NCBI GenBank assembly: GCA_007117185.1
Contig: SKHA01000303.1
Span: forward strand, 1-14,427
Source of the DNA: Spirochaeta sp.
Lineage (GTDB): Bacteria; Spirochaetota; Spirochaetia; DSM-27196; Alkalispirochaetaceae
Length of the DNA: 14,427 bases
Direction: 5' to 3'
The translations under genes were made by a program, and so were the position numbers. Below are positions 14,321 to 14,427 of the stretch, piece after piece; position 1 is the stretch's first letter, and each line of letters opens with the position of its first letter. The notes beneath the pieces are model-generated. The model did no database searches and was not told the origin of the DNA. It saw only the letters and a program-made list of their open reading frames with translations.

Positions 14321-14427
14321 TTACAGCTCAAGTACCGTTTTCAGCGTCTCCGGATCGTTGCGAAAGGATGCTCCGCGCCCCTGAAGAAAATGGTATTTCT
14401 CCAGCAGGTGCAGCGAAAGCTCCGTTA
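14321..14427 (-). CDS. 3' end of an unidentified gene (partial)
   Basis: The last 34 codons of a minus-strand frame enter from the right edge and end with TAA at 14323 to 14321. The residues read TELSLHLLEKYHFLQGRG and then ASFRNDPETLKTVLEL, which looks like genuine protein (an amphipathic helix, a Gly turn, a helix). Orientation and spacing (47 nt before the response-regulator ATG) match the other genes. Too little is visible to name a family. Confidence 0.6.
   Translation of the reverse strand, partial: TELSLHLLEKYHFLQGRGASFRNDPETLKTVLEL

Overview
The window looks like an ordinary chromosomal segment from a fairly GC-rich bacterium, most likely a spirochaete of the Spirochaeta/Alkalispirochaeta/Treponema type. 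This placement is inference. It rests on the RarA-methyltransferase-like fusion, the long single-strand gene run with almost no spacers, the relaxed lipobox of an SH3-domain lipoprotein, and a set of envelope proteins of a kind I associate with spirochaetes. No 16S rRNA or other decisive marker is present. I see no mobile element, integrase, CRISPR array or toxin-antitoxin pair.

Every gene is on the minus strand, so transcription runs from high to low coordinates. From the right edge the order is: (1) the 3' end of an unidentified gene; (2) a response regulator with PAS, GGDEF and EAL domains (c-di-GMP turnover); (3) shikimate kinase (aroK) and chorismate synthase (aroC), neighbouring steps of aromatic amino-acid synthesis; (4) four envelope-type genes: a small membrane protein with a repetitive acidic tail, a membrane-anchored TPR-like protein, a protein with a cleavable signal peptide, and an SH3-domain lipoprotein; (5) an ABC-F ribosome-associated ATPase and a stand-alone LON N-terminal (substrate-binding) domain protein; (6) two unrecognised cytoplasmic proteins, one largely coiled coil; (7) rarA, fused to a C-terminal methyltransferase-like domain; (8) four tRNA genes, His(GTG)-Arg(TCG)-Lys(CTT)-Leu(TAG), the last cut by the window edge.

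Genes from the response regulator to rarA are separated by at most about 36 nt, and several overlap by 1-4 nt, so translational coupling and long polycistronic transcripts are likely. The tRNAs have their own near-consensus promoter; its -35 box contains the rarA stop codon. No stretch over 300 bases lacks a gene, and I found no convincing intrinsic terminator. I did not find a clearly new multi-gene system. The best leads are the RarA fusion, the unknown gene pair coupled to rarA, the envelope block with its tandem-repeat acidic tail, and shikimate kinase substitutions at a normally conserved substrate-binding position.
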